A stretch of 43,413 nucleotides of DNA from Anaerolineae bacterium (GCA_028285185.1 JANQQD010000001.1:1-43413), one strand, 5' to 3'; positions 1 through 7,906 are shown, numbered from the stretch's first letter. Notes: generated by a model not told the origin, from the letters alone. Made by a program: numbers and translations.

Positions 1-556
1 AAATCGACACCCGGCGGACGCGATAGCTGTCATCCAGACGACAGTCACCAATGACCGTCAGTGGATCGGCGATGGACGGTAGTCTCCAGACGACCTCGAC
101 CTGAAAAGCATCATCCAATTCGCCGACAGCGTACTGGGCTTCCGGTGTGGAAGGGTCGAGATGGCCCTCACTCAGCAAGAGGAACTCTGCACGGCAAGCT
201 TCAAACACGCGTTCTGGTGTCGGCGGCACATCAACAATGACGGACCAGTCGGCGAAGATACGCCGCTCTACATGATCGGCGCCGGTACAGGTGAAGCTGA
301 AGATGTGCTCCAGGCCCGACAAAGAGGTCAATTGAGGCAGAATGCCCCCGGAAACCTCGCCCGAACACGGCGTCTCCTCAAGGATCAGCTGAGCGCCGGC
401 GGCCCAAAGGTGCCGGAGATCACGGAACTCTTGCCCCTCGCTGGGCGATAGGCTGCTCAGATAGATGTCGACCAGATCGGCGTAGTCGGGCTGCTGTGCT
501 GCGGCGGAAACTGGCGCAATCAAGGCGAGCACAATAGCGGACAGAGGGCGTTTCAA
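1..556 (-). CDS. Secreted protein of unknown function, partial (C-terminus beyond left edge)
   Basis: The minus strand is open for 185 codons from a TTG at 556-554 to the window edge, so the 3' end is missing. I chose the TTG because a good Shine-Dalgarno (GAAGGA) lies about 10 nt upstream and because translation then begins with a classical signal peptide: MKRPLSAIVLALIAPVSA followed by AAAQQ, suggesting cleavage near residue 20. The mature part begins QQPDYADLVDIYLSSLSP and has scattered cysteines (CSGEV, FTCTG, EACRAE, GDCRLD) that could form disulfides in the periplasm. I do not recognise a family. The 257 nt between this start and the upstream tRNA-Gly gene, on the same strand, show no gene and no convincing terminator, so readthrough from the tRNA promoter is possible. 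The reading frame is well supported; the function is unknown. Confidence 0.72.
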   Translation of the reverse strand, partial: MKRPLSAIVLALIAPVSAAAQQPDYADLVDIYLSSLSPSEGQEFRDLRHLWAAGAQLILEETPCSGEVSGGILPQLTSLSGLEHIFSFTCTGADHVERRIFADWSVIVDVPPTPERVFEACRAEFLLLSEGHLDPSTPEAQYAVGELDDAFQVEVVWRLPSIADPLTVIGDCRLDDSYRVRRVSI

Positions 557-813
557 GATCTCTTGGTCCTTCCACGACGTGTCAGACGATCGAGGCGAAG
601 CCGCTGCTGCGCGCACGTGGGGCATGCCACCTTCCGTCGCGCGATCGACGGTATTCCCTCGAAACGTCGCCAATGCTCCGGCGTGAACAATCCAGTTGCG
701 AGAACTTCAAGCCGTATCGCGCACCGCCGAACGGACGCTGACCAGCAGCGGTGCGCCCCGTCGCCAGCCGGCCATCCCGATGAAACACTAACTATCTGAC
801 AATCTTTGGAAAC

Positions 814-888
814 TGGAGCGGGCGAAGGGATTCGAACCCTCGACTTCAACCTTGGCAAGGTTGCGCTCTACCCCTGAGCTACGCCCGC
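814..888 (-). tRNA. tRNA-Gly (GCC)
   Basis: Reading the minus strand gives a complete 75-nt cloverleaf with encoded CCA. The acceptor arm GCGGGCG pairs with CGCCCGC, the discriminator is U and CCA occupies 816-814. The D arm is GCTC/GAGC. The anticodon stem CAACC/GGTTG carries the loop TTGCCAA, so the anticodon is GCC (glycine). The T arm contains the canonical TTCGAAT loop. A good promoter lies about 40 nt upstream on the same strand. Confidence 0.97.
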
Positions 889-926
889 GCACCAACGCCG
901 CCGTGGTATCAGACGACAGGCGCGGG

Positions 927-954
927 ATCATAGCCATGCCTGGCGGCAATGCAA
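927..954 (-). promoter_or_regulatory. Predicted sigma-70-type promoter of tRNA-Gly
   Basis: On the minus strand TTGCAT (954-949) is followed after 16 nt by TATGAT (932-927). Transcription would begin near 920, about 30 nt before the mature tRNA 5' end at 888. Position and strand fit the tRNA-Gly gene. Prediction from sequence only. Confidence 0.6.
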
Positions 955-1040
955 GGATCTGATGCGGAGCCGAACAACGAATCTGCACTACCGGCACCTT
1001 CCACCGATGCCGCACCACTGGCATCGGCAAGGCGACCTGC

Positions 1041-1046
1041 TATACA
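1041..1046 (+). promoter_or_regulatory. Possible -10 element implying a leaderless mRNA for the prolyl-tRNA editing gene
   Basis: TATACA ends 7 nt before the ATG at 1054, so initiation at the usual distance would fall on or next to the start codon. There is no Shine-Dalgarno before this ATG. The -35 side is weak (TGGCAT at 16 nt). Leaderless mRNAs are common in alphaproteobacteria, but this is only a prediction. Confidence 0.3.
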
Positions 1047-1053
1047 GGCGCGC

Positions 1054-1572
1054 ATGACGGATACGCCTGCCCCTGCCCAGCCGACCTCGCCCGAGCAGCT
1101 GTTCGCCTTCTTCGACAAGCTCGGTATCGAGGTGACGACCCACAGCCACGAGCCGGTGTTTACGGTGGAAGAGGCCAAGGCGTTGCGTGGTCAACTTCCG
1201 GGCGCGCATTGCAAGAGCCTGTTCCTGCGGAACAAGAAAGGCCGCTACTGGCTTGTCGTGTGCGAGGAAAGCACACCCGTGGACCTGCGCGCCCTGGGCG
1301 ACCTGTTGGGCTCGGGCCGGCTGTCCTTCGCCTCGGCCGACCGGTTGATGTCGGTCTTGGGCGTCATCCCGGGCTCGGTCACGCCATTCGCACTCATTAA
1401 TGATCGTGAGCATCTCGTCACCGTCGTCCTGGACCAGACGATGATGGCCGCGACACCGCTCAACTACCATCCGCTGGTCAACACCATGACCACGGCGATC
1501 GCACGCGACGATCTGGTCAAATTTGTTGAGGCCTGCGGTCACGCGCCGCACATAATCGACCTGGGCGGCTGA
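1054..1572 (+). CDS. YbaK/ProX-type prolyl-tRNA deacylase (trans-editing)
   Basis: The 172-residue protein is a free-standing YbaK/aminoacyl-tRNA editing domain of the ProX/PrdX type. Such enzymes hydrolyse mischarged Ala- or Cys-tRNA(Pro) that escapes prolyl-tRNA synthetase. Features seen: the segment PVFTVEEAKALRG, a conserved lysine in CKSLFLRNKKGRYW, and the glycine/proline loop GVIPGSVTPFAL, all typical of the family. Length matches stand-alone members. The frame stays open further upstream (to 949), but the ATG at 1054 begins a normal N-terminus (MTDTPAP) and sits just downstream of a possible -10. It lies 66 nt upstream of cnoX on the same strand. Which mischarged product is its substrate cannot be read from the sequence. 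Confidence 0.88.
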   Translation: MTDTPAPAQPTSPEQLFAFFDKLGIEVTTHSHEPVFTVEEAKALRGQLPGAHCKSLFLRNKKGRYWLVVCEESTPVDLRALGDLLGSGRLSFASADRLMSVLGVIPGSVTPFALINDREHLVTVVLDQTMMAATPLNYHPLVNTMTTAIARDDLVKFVEACGHAPHIIDLGG

Positions 1573-1638
1573 CCCCCGCCTTGTCGCGCGGGCCCTTCGG
1601 CCCATGTTCCTTCGCACTTCGTAGAGGAAACTCACGAC

Positions 1639-2547
1639 ATGGAGACCATCATCGGCGGTGCCGCCGCCCCCGACGCCATCAAGGACACGAACACGGCCGG
1701 ATTCCGCGCCGATGTCATCGATGCCTCGATGCAGACACCGGTGATCGTGGACTTCTGGGCACCCTGGTGCGGTCCCTGCAAGCAGCTCACGCCCGCGCTT
1801 GAGCGCGCGGTACAGGCCGCCCGCGGCAAGGTGAAGCTGGTGAAGGTGAACGTCGACGAGAACCAGGCGCTTGCCGCGCAGATGCGCATCCAGTCGATCC
1901 CGGCTGTCTGGGCCTTCTTCCAGGGCCGGCCCGTCGACGCTTTCGCTGGCGCCCTGCCCGAAAGCCAGGTCAAGACCTTCGTGGAGCGACTCGCCAAGCA
2001 GTCGGGCCAGGGCGACGACGCGCTGGAAGAGGCGCTGGAGCAAGCGCAGCAGGCGCTGACCGCGGGGGACTTCAACACGGCCGGCAGCCTTTACGGTCAG
2101 ATCCTTCAGGTGGAACCCGGAAATCCCACGGCCATTGCCGGGCTGGCCCGCACGCTGCTTGGCGTCGGCCGGCGGTCCGAGGCGGAAGAGGTGCTGAACA
2201 CCGCCCCGCCAGAGGCCGCGAATGCGCCCGAGGTCGTGTCCGTCATCCGCGAACTTGAGCTGATGGCGGAGGCCGGCGATGGGACGACCGACACCCGCGC
2301 GCTCCGCGAGCGGCTGGCCAAGGACGCCGACGATCATGAGGCGCGCGTCGATCTGGCCATGGCCCTGTTCGCCGGGGGCAACCGGCAGGGCGCCATCGAC
2401 GAGCTGATCGAGGCTATCCGCCGCGACCGAGAATGGAACGACCAGGCCGCGCGCAAGCAGCTGCTGAAGTTCTTCGAAGCCCTTGGACCAAAGGATCCGT
2501 TGACCGTGTCAACCCGCCGACGACTCTCATCGATACTGTTTTCATGA
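1639..2547 (+). CDS. cnoX: Chaperedoxin CnoX (YbbN): thioredoxin-TPR co-chaperone
   Basis: The 302-residue protein has an N-terminal thioredoxin domain (about 20-130) with an intact WCGPC site (Cys44, Cys47) and a cis-proline in QSIPAV (Pro88). Helical TPR-like repeats follow (about 140-300, for example AGDFNTAGSLYGQIL and AMALFAGGNRQGAIDELI). This is the CnoX/YbbN architecture, a holdase that hands oxidation-damaged clients to chaperones. E. coli CnoX lacks the CxxC pair whereas the Caulobacter type keeps it, so this protein should be redox-active as well. A GAGGA motif 9 nt before the ATG supports the start. Its TGA overlaps the ATG of the next gene (ATGA), indicating translational coupling with the Lon-domain protein. 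Confidence 0.93.
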   Translation: METIIGGAAAPDAIKDTNTAGFRADVIDASMQTPVIVDFWAPWCGPCKQLTPALERAVQAARGKVKLVKVNVDENQALAAQMRIQSIPAVWAFFQGRPVDAFAGALPESQVKTFVERLAKQSGQGDDALEEALEQAQQALTAGDFNTAGSLYGQILQVEPGNPTAIAGLARTLLGVGRRSEAEEVLNTAPPEAANAPEVVSVIRELELMAEAGDGTTDTRALRERLAKDADDHEARVDLAMALFAGGNRQGAIDELIEAIRRDREWNDQAARKQLLKFFEALGPKDPLTVSTRRRLSSILFS

Positions 2548-3209
2548 CCTGGCCGCCGTTCTTCCCGAGCTTCGACGACTTGAGCCAGACCCTGCCGATC
2601 TTCCCTTTGACCGGCGTGCTGCTGTTGCCGCGCGGCCAGTTGCCGCTGAACATCTTCGAGCCCCGCTACATCGCAATGATCGACGACGCGCTGTCGTCCG
2701 ACCGGCTGATCGGCATGATCCAGCCGGTCGACGCCGCGGCGAATGGTGCAGCGCCGGAGGTCTACACCACCGGCTGCGCCGGCCGGATCACCACCTTCGA
2801 CGAGACCGACGACGGCCGCTACCTGATCACGCTGACGGGCCTGTGCCGCTTCAACTCGGAAGAAGAAGTGTCGACAACCCGCGGCTATCGCCGCGTGAAG
2901 ACCGACTGGTCACCCTTCCAGGACGATATGGCGCCGGCAGAAGACTGCCTGCAGGTGGATCGCGAGAGACTGCGTCAGGCCCTGTCGATCTACTTCAATC
3001 GCCAGGGCATCTCGGCCAACTGGGATGCGATCGACGGTACGCCGGACGACCGGCTGGTCACGTCGCTGGCCATGATCTGCCCCTTCGCCGCTTGCGAGAA
3101 GCAGGCGCTGTTGGAAGCACCGACGCCGCAGGAGCGCGCGTCCCTGCTGCTGTCCTTGATCGAGATGGCGGCGATCGATAATCAAGGGTCGGACACGCCC
3201 CGTCACTGA
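2544..3209 (+). CDS. Lon substrate-binding-domain protein (no protease domain)
   Basis: The 221-residue protein consists essentially of one LON N-terminal domain. The hallmark run is at the start: [20 protein letters not shown], followed directly by IFEPRY. There is no AAA+ ATPase and no Ser-Lys protease domain, so it cannot be a Lon protease. Stand-alone LON-domain proteins are widespread next to thioredoxin/TPR genes in alphaproteobacteria; a role in recognising unfolded proteins is inferred from the domain. The start overlaps the cnoX stop by 4 nt (ATGA), which decides the start even though the frame is open upstream to 2433. Confidence 0.88.
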   Translation: MTWPPFFPSFDDLSQTLPIFPLTGVLLLPRGQLPLNIFEPRYIAMIDDALSSDRLIGMIQPVDAAANGAAPEVYTTGCAGRITTFDETDDGRYLITLTGLCRFNSEEEVSTTRGYRRVKTDWSPFQDDMAPAEDCLQVDRERLRQALSIYFNRQGISANWDAIDGTPDDRLVTSLAMICPFAACEKQALLEAPTPQERASLLLSLIEMAAIDNQGSDTPRH

Positions 3210-3249
3210 GCCCGACCGGGCAAAGGGACGCCCGAAAAGGGATGCTGAG

Positions 3250-3432
3250 ATGACCACGAAGGTCGACCCCAAGCTTCTGGAATTGCTGGTCTGCCCGCTG
3301 ACGAAGGCGCCGTTGCGCTATGACGCCGACGCGCAGGAACTGATTAGCGACCAGGCGCGCCTGGCCTATCCCATCCGCGACGGCATTCCTATCATGCTGG
3401 TCGACGAGGCGCGGTCGCTGGACGATCAGTAG
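3250..3432 (+). CDS. Trm112/UPF0434 family small protein (YcaR-like)
   Basis: The 60-residue protein matches the bacterial Trm112-like family: [17 protein letters not shown] near the N-terminus and [17 protein letters not shown] near the C-terminus. Eukaryotic and archaeal Trm112 is a zinc-binding activator of methyltransferases; the bacterial role is unsettled. Only one cysteine is present (Cys15), so the four-ligand zinc site is lost, as in many bacterial members. A good Shine-Dalgarno (AAGGGA) lies 7 nt before the ATG. It follows the LON gene by 40 nt and is probably in the same transcript. Confidence 0.9.
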   Translation: MTTKVDPKLLELLVCPLTKAPLRYDADAQELISDQARLAYPIRDGIPIMLVDEARSLDDQ

Positions 3433-3480
3433 GCCCGCCGAAGACCGCCCCAGGCGGGCACCGCAACCAGAGAACGGCCG

Positions 3481-3855
3481 ATGGATAACGACAATTGGGG
3501 AACTGCGCACTGGCCGACGGAAGTGCGGGTCAAGCGTGCCGAAAAAGAGGTGGAGATCGACTTCGACAACGGCGTGACATTCACCTATCCGGCCGAGCTG
3601 TTGCGCGTGGAAAGTCCGTCAGCCGAAGTGCAGGGCCACAGCCCCAGTCAGAAGACGGTGGTCGCCGGCAAGGCCCGCGTCGGCATCGTGGAGGTGGAAC
3701 CCGTCGGCCACTACGCGATCCGCATCCGCTTCGACGACGGCCATGCGACCGGCATCTATTCCTGGCGCTATCTCTATGAGATGGGCGAGAACAAAGAGAG
3801 CATCCAACAGGCCTATCTCAACGCCCTGGCCGCCCGCGGCCTCAGCCGGGAATGA
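3481..3855 (+). CDS. DUF971 domain protein
   Basis: The 124-residue protein is a single DUF971 domain, related to the N-terminal domain of gamma-butyrobetaine hydroxylase but without the hydroxylase part. The characteristic segments are WPTEVRVKRAEKEVEIDFDN, the middle GIVEVEPVGHYAIRIRFDDG, and HATGIYSWRYLYEMG. The family has been linked to iron-sulfur protein maturation through its presence in Mrp/ApbC fusions in other organisms; that link is from the family, not this sequence. It follows the Trm112-like gene by 48 nt. Confidence 0.88.
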   Translation: MDNDNWGTAHWPTEVRVKRAEKEVEIDFDNGVTFTYPAELLRVESPSAEVQGHSPSQKTVVAGKARVGIVEVEPVGHYAIRIRFDDGHATGIYSWRYLYEMGENKESIQQAYLNALAARGLSRE

Positions 3856-3944
3856 CCTGGCGGCACGCACAGCCGCGGTGAGCGGAACAGCCCCACTGCA
3901 ACTCCCCCTTGCCGATGTTTCGACGGGCGTGCTACCGGGCGCCC

Positions 3945-4364
3945 ATGTCATCGCCGCACAGCTTCGCCGATGCCGATAACGGGGTTGCGCATCTCATGGT
4001 GCGCGACCTTGTGCTTGACGCTTCCATCGGCATCCATGCCCACGAGCATGAACACCGCCAGCGCATCCGCATCAATCTGGACCTTGCCGTGCCCGACTGG
4101 GGCGATACTGCACCGGAGAATATCGACCACGTCGTCTCGTACGAGCCGCTGGTGACCCTGGCCCGGCGCCTGGTGGCCGAACGGCACTGGCCACTGGTGG
4201 AAACCCTGGCGGAGAACCTGGCCGGCGGATGCCTGGCACTCGGCGCGGTTCATCGTGTGCGCGTGCGGGTGGAGAAGCTGGACGTCTATGCCGATGCCGC
4301 GGCCGTCGGCGTGGAAATCGAGCGCCGTCAATCCACTGCAGCGCCAAGCGGGCATTCCGGTTGA
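3945..4364 (+). CDS. folB: Dihydroneopterin aldolase
   Basis: FolB converts 7,8-dihydroneopterin to 6-hydroxymethyl-dihydropterin and glycolaldehyde in folate synthesis. The 139-residue protein shows the family pattern: the N-terminal strand LVLDASIGIHAHEHEHRQRI containing the substrate-binding glutamate region, the central SYEPLVTLARRLVAERHWPL with VETLAENLA, and the C-terminal VRVRVEKLDVYADA with the catalytic lysine. The frame is open from 3909, but the ATG at 3945 gives the usual short N-terminus. No strong Shine-Dalgarno is visible. The stop codon lies inside the promoter predicted for tRNA-Leu. Confidence 0.9.
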   Translation: MSSPHSFADADNGVAHLMVRDLVLDASIGIHAHEHEHRQRIRINLDLAVPDWGDTAPENIDHVVSYEPLVTLARRLVAERHWPLVETLAENLAGGCLALGAVHRVRVRVEKLDVYADAAAVGVEIERRQSTAAPSGHSG

Positions 4365-4389
4365 CAGGGCGGGGGCACGCGGCATAGAA
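4361..4389 (+). promoter_or_regulatory. Predicted promoter of tRNA-Leu and rnd, overlapping the folB stop
   Basis: A perfect TTGACA (4361-4366) is followed 17 nt later by ATAGAA (4384-4389), or CATAGA at 16 nt. Transcription would begin near 4396, about 11 nt before the tRNA. The -35 box contains the folB stop codon (TGA at 4362-4364). Prediction from sequence. Confidence 0.6.
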
Positions 4390-4406
4390 GGCGCGTCTGC
4401 CCGATT

Positions 4407-4493
4407 GCCCAGGTGGCGGAATTGGTAGACGCGCAGGTTTCAGGTACCTGTGGCCGCAAGGCCGTGGAAGTTCGAGTCTTCTCCTGGGCACCA
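4407..4493 (+). tRNA. tRNA-Leu (CAG)
   Basis: Complete 87-nt class II tRNA with encoded CCA. The acceptor GCCCAGG pairs with CCTGGGC (4483-4489), followed by A and CCA. The anticodon stem CAGGT/ACCTG holds the loop TTCAGGT, so the anticodon is CAG. A long variable arm (TGGCCGCAAGGCCG) and a T loop TTCGAGT are present, as expected for leucine. The ATG of rnd begins 53 nt after the CCA with no terminator between. Confidence 0.97.
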
Positions 4494-4546
4494 AGGTGCG
4501 GCACACCCCGCGCCCTTCGGTGCCGGCCCACGGACGTACGACGCGC

Positions 4547-5167
4547 ATGACGGGCCCGACCATTCATTTGCATCAGGGTGACCTGCCGGACGGGCTCAGC
4601 TTCGGCGACAGCGTCGCGATCGATAGCGAAACCATGGGGTTGAACCCGGCGCGCGACCGGTTGTGCCTGGTGCAGCTCAGCGCCGGGGACGGGACGGTGC
4701 ATCTGGTGCAGTTCGCACGCGGCGCCTATGACGCGCCCAACCTGAAGGCACTGCTGGGCGACGACTCGGTATTGAAGATCTTCCATTTCGGGCGGTTCGA
4801 CATCGCGGTCATGGCGGCCTATCTGCAGGTCGTGTGCCGGCCTGTCTATTGCACCAAGATCGCCTCGAAGCTCACGCGCACCTATACCGACAAGCATGGG
4901 CTGAAGGATCTGTGCCGGGAGGTGTTGGGCATCGAGGTGTCGAAGGTGCAGCAGAGCTCGGACTGGGGGGCGGAAACGCTGACCCAGCAGCAGCAGCACT
5001 ATGCGGCCACGGATGTGCTGCACCTGCACCGGTTGAAAGCGCATTTCGATACGGTGCTGGCGCGCGAACAGCGCACGGCGATGGCGGAGGCCTGCTTCCG
5101 GTTCCTGCCTACGCGCGCTGAGCTCGACCTGGCCGGCTGGGCCGAAGAGGACATCTTCGCCCATTGA
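4547..5167 (+). CDS. rnd: Ribonuclease D-type 3'-5' exonuclease (short form)
   Basis: The 206-residue protein is a DEDDy exonuclease domain without the HRDC domains of E. coli RNase D (about 375 aa). The catalytic set is complete: Asp26 and Glu28 in AIDSETMGL, Asp85 in HFGRFD, and Tyr152 with Asp156 in HYAATD. The fold motif TDKHGLKDLCREVLGIEVSK is also typical. RNase D trims the 3' ends of tRNA and other small RNAs. The short form is common in alphaproteobacteria. The frame is open from 4496, 3 nt after the tRNA CCA, but the N-terminus from 4547 (MTGPTIHLHQGDLP) fits the family. It is probably transcribed together with tRNA-Leu. Confidence 0.9.
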   Translation: MTGPTIHLHQGDLPDGLSFGDSVAIDSETMGLNPARDRLCLVQLSAGDGTVHLVQFARGAYDAPNLKALLGDDSVLKIFHFGRFDIAVMAAYLQVVCRPVYCTKIASKLTRTYTDKHGLKDLCREVLGIEVSKVQQSSDWGAETLTQQQQHYAATDVLHLHRLKAHFDTVLAREQRTAMAEACFRFLPTRAELDLAGWAEEDIFAH

Positions 5168-5207
5168 GGGCGGCGATCCGCCATTGCGGTCGCTGCAGCG
5201 CAACAAA

Positions 5208-5238
5208 TTGACCGGGCCCGGTCGGCCCGACATATTAT
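5208..5238 (+). promoter_or_regulatory. Possible promoter of the kdsD-lpt operon
   Basis: TTGACC (5208-5213) is followed by CATATT at 17 nt or TATTAT (5233-5238) at 19 nt. It is the only AT-containing promoter-like site in the 144-nt gap between rnd and kdsD. Weak prediction. Confidence 0.3.
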
Positions 5239-5311
5239 CGTCAAATCTGTCATACTATGCGGGCGATCACGCTGGGCGGCAGCCCGGTCGCCCCGTTCGG
5301 GAACGCAAGGA

Positions 5312-6334
5312 ATGTCAGCAGGGCCCCAGGATCTCGCAACCGACCATTTTGCAGCGCCATGCGCACCTGAGACGGATGTGGGTCATGCGGCGGCCGTGCA
5401 GGTGCTGCACACCGAAGCGCGGGCGCTGGACCGGCTGGCGGAAGATCTGGACGCCACCTTCGATCACGCGCTGGATATCCTTATGGGCTGCGCCGGCCGG
5501 GTCGTCGTCACCGGCATCGGCAAGAGCGGCCATATAGCGCGGAAGATGGCGGCTACCTTCGCGTCCACCGGCACGCCGTCGTTCTATGTGCACCCCAGTG
5601 AGGCCAGCCACGGCGATTTGGGGATGATCGCTGAGGGCGACGTGGTCGTCGCGCTTTCCAACTCCGGGGGCACGACCGAACTGGCGGATATCGTGGCCTA
5701 TGCCCGGCGGTTCTCCATCCCGTTGATCGGCATCACCGGCGGGGCCGCCTCACCGCTGGCGGAGCAGTCCGACGTGGTGCTGCTGCTGCCGGCGGAGCCG
5801 GAAGCCTGTCCGCACGGCCTGGCGCCCACTACCTCGACCACGATGATGCTGGGCCTGGGCGATGCGCTGGCGATCGCACTGCTGCGCCGCCGCGGCTTCA
5901 CGCGTGACGACTATAAGGTACTGCATCCGGGTGGCGCGTTGGGCAAGCGCCTGAAGAAGGTCGTGGACCTGATGCATGGCGGCGACGGCCTGCCGCTAGC
6001 CCGCAGAGACGCCCCCATGGCCGAAGTGATCCTGACCATGACGGCGAAGAGCTTCGGCTGCGTCGGCATCGTGGCGGATGACGGCTCCGGACGGCTGGCG
6101 GGGATCATTACCGACGGCGATCTCCGGCGCCACATGTACGACGATTTGTTGCATCGCACCGCTGCCCAGATCATGACACAGGATCCGCGCACCATCCGCC
6201 GTGATGCGCTGGCGCTGGAGGCTCTCGGGGTGATGAACGACAACAGGATCACCGCGCTGTTCGTCGTCGACGACCGGGGCCAACCCACCGGCATTCTGCA
6301 TATTCACGACTGCCTCCGGGCCGGAGTGGCGTGA
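5312..6334 (+). CDS. kdsD: Arabinose-5-phosphate isomerase (KpsF/GutQ family)
   Basis: KdsD interconverts ribulose-5-phosphate and arabinose-5-phosphate, the first committed step to Kdo of LPS. The 340-residue protein has an N-terminal SIS domain (about 45-195; VVVTGIGKSGHIARKMAATF, HPSEASHGDLGMI, SNSGGTTEL) and two C-terminal CBS repeats (about 220-340; GIITDGDLRRHMYDDL, IMTQDPRTIRRDALALEALG). Length and order match KdsD. The ATG at 5312 is directly preceded by AAGGA, which is too close, so a start slightly downstream cannot be excluded. It leads the LPS block, 4 nt before lptC, which supports the LPS assignment over a sugar-alcohol role. Confidence 0.93.
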   Translation: MSAGPQDLATDHFAAPCAPETDVGHAAAVQVLHTEARALDRLAEDLDATFDHALDILMGCAGRVVVTGIGKSGHIARKMAATFASTGTPSFYVHPSEASHGDLGMIAEGDVVVALSNSGGTTELADIVAYARRFSIPLIGITGGAASPLAEQSDVVLLLPAEPEACPHGLAPTTSTTMMLGLGDALAIALLRRRGFTRDDYKVLHPGGALGKRLKKVVDLMHGGDGLPLARRDAPMAEVILTMTAKSFGCVGIVADDGSGRLAGIITDGDLRRHMYDDLLHRTAAQIMTQDPRTIRRDALALEALGVMNDNRITALFVVDDRGQPTGILHIHDCLRAGVA

Positions 6335-6338
6335 CGCC

Positions 6339-7091
6339 ATGACGACGGACGACACCGACAGCACGCCCCCCCAGGACACGCCCTACGACGCGCCCCCGCG
6401 ATCAGGCCTGCGCGCCGAATCCCGCATTCGGCCGATGGATGCGGAGCGCGAACGGCGCCTGAGCCGGTTTCAGCCGCGGCCACGCACGCAGAAGGTGGGC
6501 GCAGGCTACAGCCGGTTCGTCTGGGTGGCGAAGTTCGTACTGCCCGTGGTGGCCGTGGGCATCCTGGGGGTTGTCGCGCTCTGGCCCGAACTGGAGCAGC
6601 AGCTTCCGGGCAGCGAGGCCCCGCAAGCGGCGATGGAGGAGGAAACCGCGGTCGGCGAGGTGCTGAACCCGCGCTTCTACAGCGTCAATGCCGACGACCG
6701 CCCCTACAGCATCGTGGCTGACGAGGCCGATCAGATGGCCAGCGATGCCGAGGTCATCGATCTGGACGAGCCGCAGGCCGAGATGGAAATGGCCGGCGGC
6801 GAGAAGATCTGGCTGGATGCGGAGGCCGGAACCTACGACCAGACGGACGAATTGATCCGGCTGGACGGCAATGTCGTGCTGCGCCACGAAGATGGGACCG
6901 TGTTCGTCACCGACGCAGCCAATGTCGACATCGAAGAGGGACTGGCCTGGGGCGATCAGGCGATCGACGGCGAAGGCCCGTTCGGCGATGTGGTGGCCGA
7001 GGGCTTCCGTGTGTTCGATGAGGGCGCAACGGTCGTCTTTACCGGACAGTCGCGGCTAATCCTGCCGCGCGACGAGGGCGACGGCGGATGA
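6339..7091 (+). CDS. lptC: LPS export protein LptC
   Basis: LptC is the bitopic inner-membrane protein that passes LPS from LptBFG to LptA. The 250-residue protein has a cytoplasmic N-terminus rich in Arg and acidic residues, one membrane segment (about 61-82, VWVAKFVLPVVAVGILGVVA), and a periplasmic beta-jellyroll portion (about 105-245; GEVLNPRFYSVNADDRPYSI, LDGNVVLRHEDG). The N-terminal cytoplasmic tail is longer than in E. coli LptC (191 aa), as usual in alphaproteobacteria. Its stop overlaps the lptA start (ATGA). Identity is supported mainly by topology and gene order. Confidence 0.9.
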   Translation: MTTDDTDSTPPQDTPYDAPPRSGLRAESRIRPMDAERERRLSRFQPRPRTQKVGAGYSRFVWVAKFVLPVVAVGILGVVALWPELEQQLPGSEAPQAAMEEETAVGEVLNPRFYSVNADDRPYSIVADEADQMASDAEVIDLDEPQAEMEMAGGEKIWLDAEAGTYDQTDELIRLDGNVVLRHEDGTVFVTDAANVDIEEGLAWGDQAIDGEGPFGDVVAEGFRVFDEGATVVFTGQSRLILPRDEGDGG

Positions 7092-7906
7092 GGACGGGCC
7101 CGACCAATCTGGCGGAGCTGGCAGTCCTGCTCGGCGCCTGGATGCTGGCGTGGATGGCGTCGGCTGCAGCTCAGGGGCTGCCCTTTGCGGCCGGCGGCGA
7201 GGGCGGCGAGCCGATCGAGGTCGAGGCGGTCGACAGCCTGGAATGGCACAGCGAGCTGAAGATCTATGTGGCCCGCGGCAATGCCGTCATGCGCCAGGGC
7301 GATACCGAGGTGCGCGCGGCACTGCTGACCGCCCATTATCGGGAGCTTGAAGACGGCGCCACCGAGATCTACCGGCTGATCGCAGAGGGCGCCGTGGAGA
7401 TCGAGGGGCCGCAGCAGTTCGTCACTGGCGACCGTGCAGAGTATGACGTGGATGGCGGTATCTTCGTGATCACCGGTTCGGACCTTGCTCTGGTCACCGA
7501 GACCGAGATCGTGACCGCCCGCGACAGCCTGGAATACTACGAGACCGATGAAATCGCAGTGGCCCGCGGCGAGGCTAAGGTGGTGCGCGACACCGACCAG
7601 ATCGAGGCCGATGTGCTGGTGGCCGAATTCACCGAAGGGCCGGATGGCGCAACGCAGCTGTCCATCGTCAACGCGATCGGCAATGTCCTGATCACCACCG
7701 AGACGGACATCGCCAGCGGTGACGAAGCCGTCTACAATGTCGTCGACGAGCTTGCCACCTTGTCGGGCACGGTCCGCCTGACAAGCCAAGACAGCCAACT
7801 GAACGGCGACTATGCCGAGGTTGACCTGGCGACGGGAATCAGCCGGCTTGTCGCCTTGCCAGATGCCGAAGGGCGCGTCCGCGCGCTTCTGGTTCCAGCA
7901 GAGTAG
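7088..7906 (+). CDS. lptA: LPS transport periplasmic protein LptA
   Basis: LptA (OstA-like) forms the periplasmic bridge that carries LPS to LptDE. The 272-residue protein begins with a signal peptide (hydrophobic 9-27, MASAAAQG near the cut). OstA-type strands follow: [38 protein letters not shown], and repeats of the same pattern such as [20 protein letters not shown]. It is much longer than E. coli LptA (185 aa) and seems to hold two to three jellyroll-like repeats, common in this class. Translationally coupled to lptC by the ATGA overlap and followed by lptB after 13 nt. Confidence 0.9.
   Translation: MRTGPTNLAELAVLLGAWMLAWMASAAAQGLPFAAGGEGGEPIEVEAVDSLEWHSELKIYVARGNAVMRQGDTEVRAALLTAHYRELEDGATEIYRLIAEGAVEIEGPQQFVTGDRAEYDVDGGIFVITGSDLALVTETEIVTARDSLEYYETDEIAVARGEAKVVRDTDQIEADVLVAEFTEGPDGATQLSIVNAIGNVLITTETDIASGDEAVYNVVDELATLSGTVRLTSQDSQLNGDYAEVDLATGISRLVALPDAEGRVRALLVPAE

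Noticed and set aside
1573-1638. Terminator between the prolyl-tRNA editing gene and cnoX
   Set aside because: GGGCC/GGCCC with a 4-nt loop is present but only 5 bp long and without a T-run.
988-2337. 449-codon minus-strand ORF
   Set aside because: Antisense to the prolyl-tRNA editing and cnoX genes; basic, low-information sequence typical of the shadow frame of GC-rich genes.
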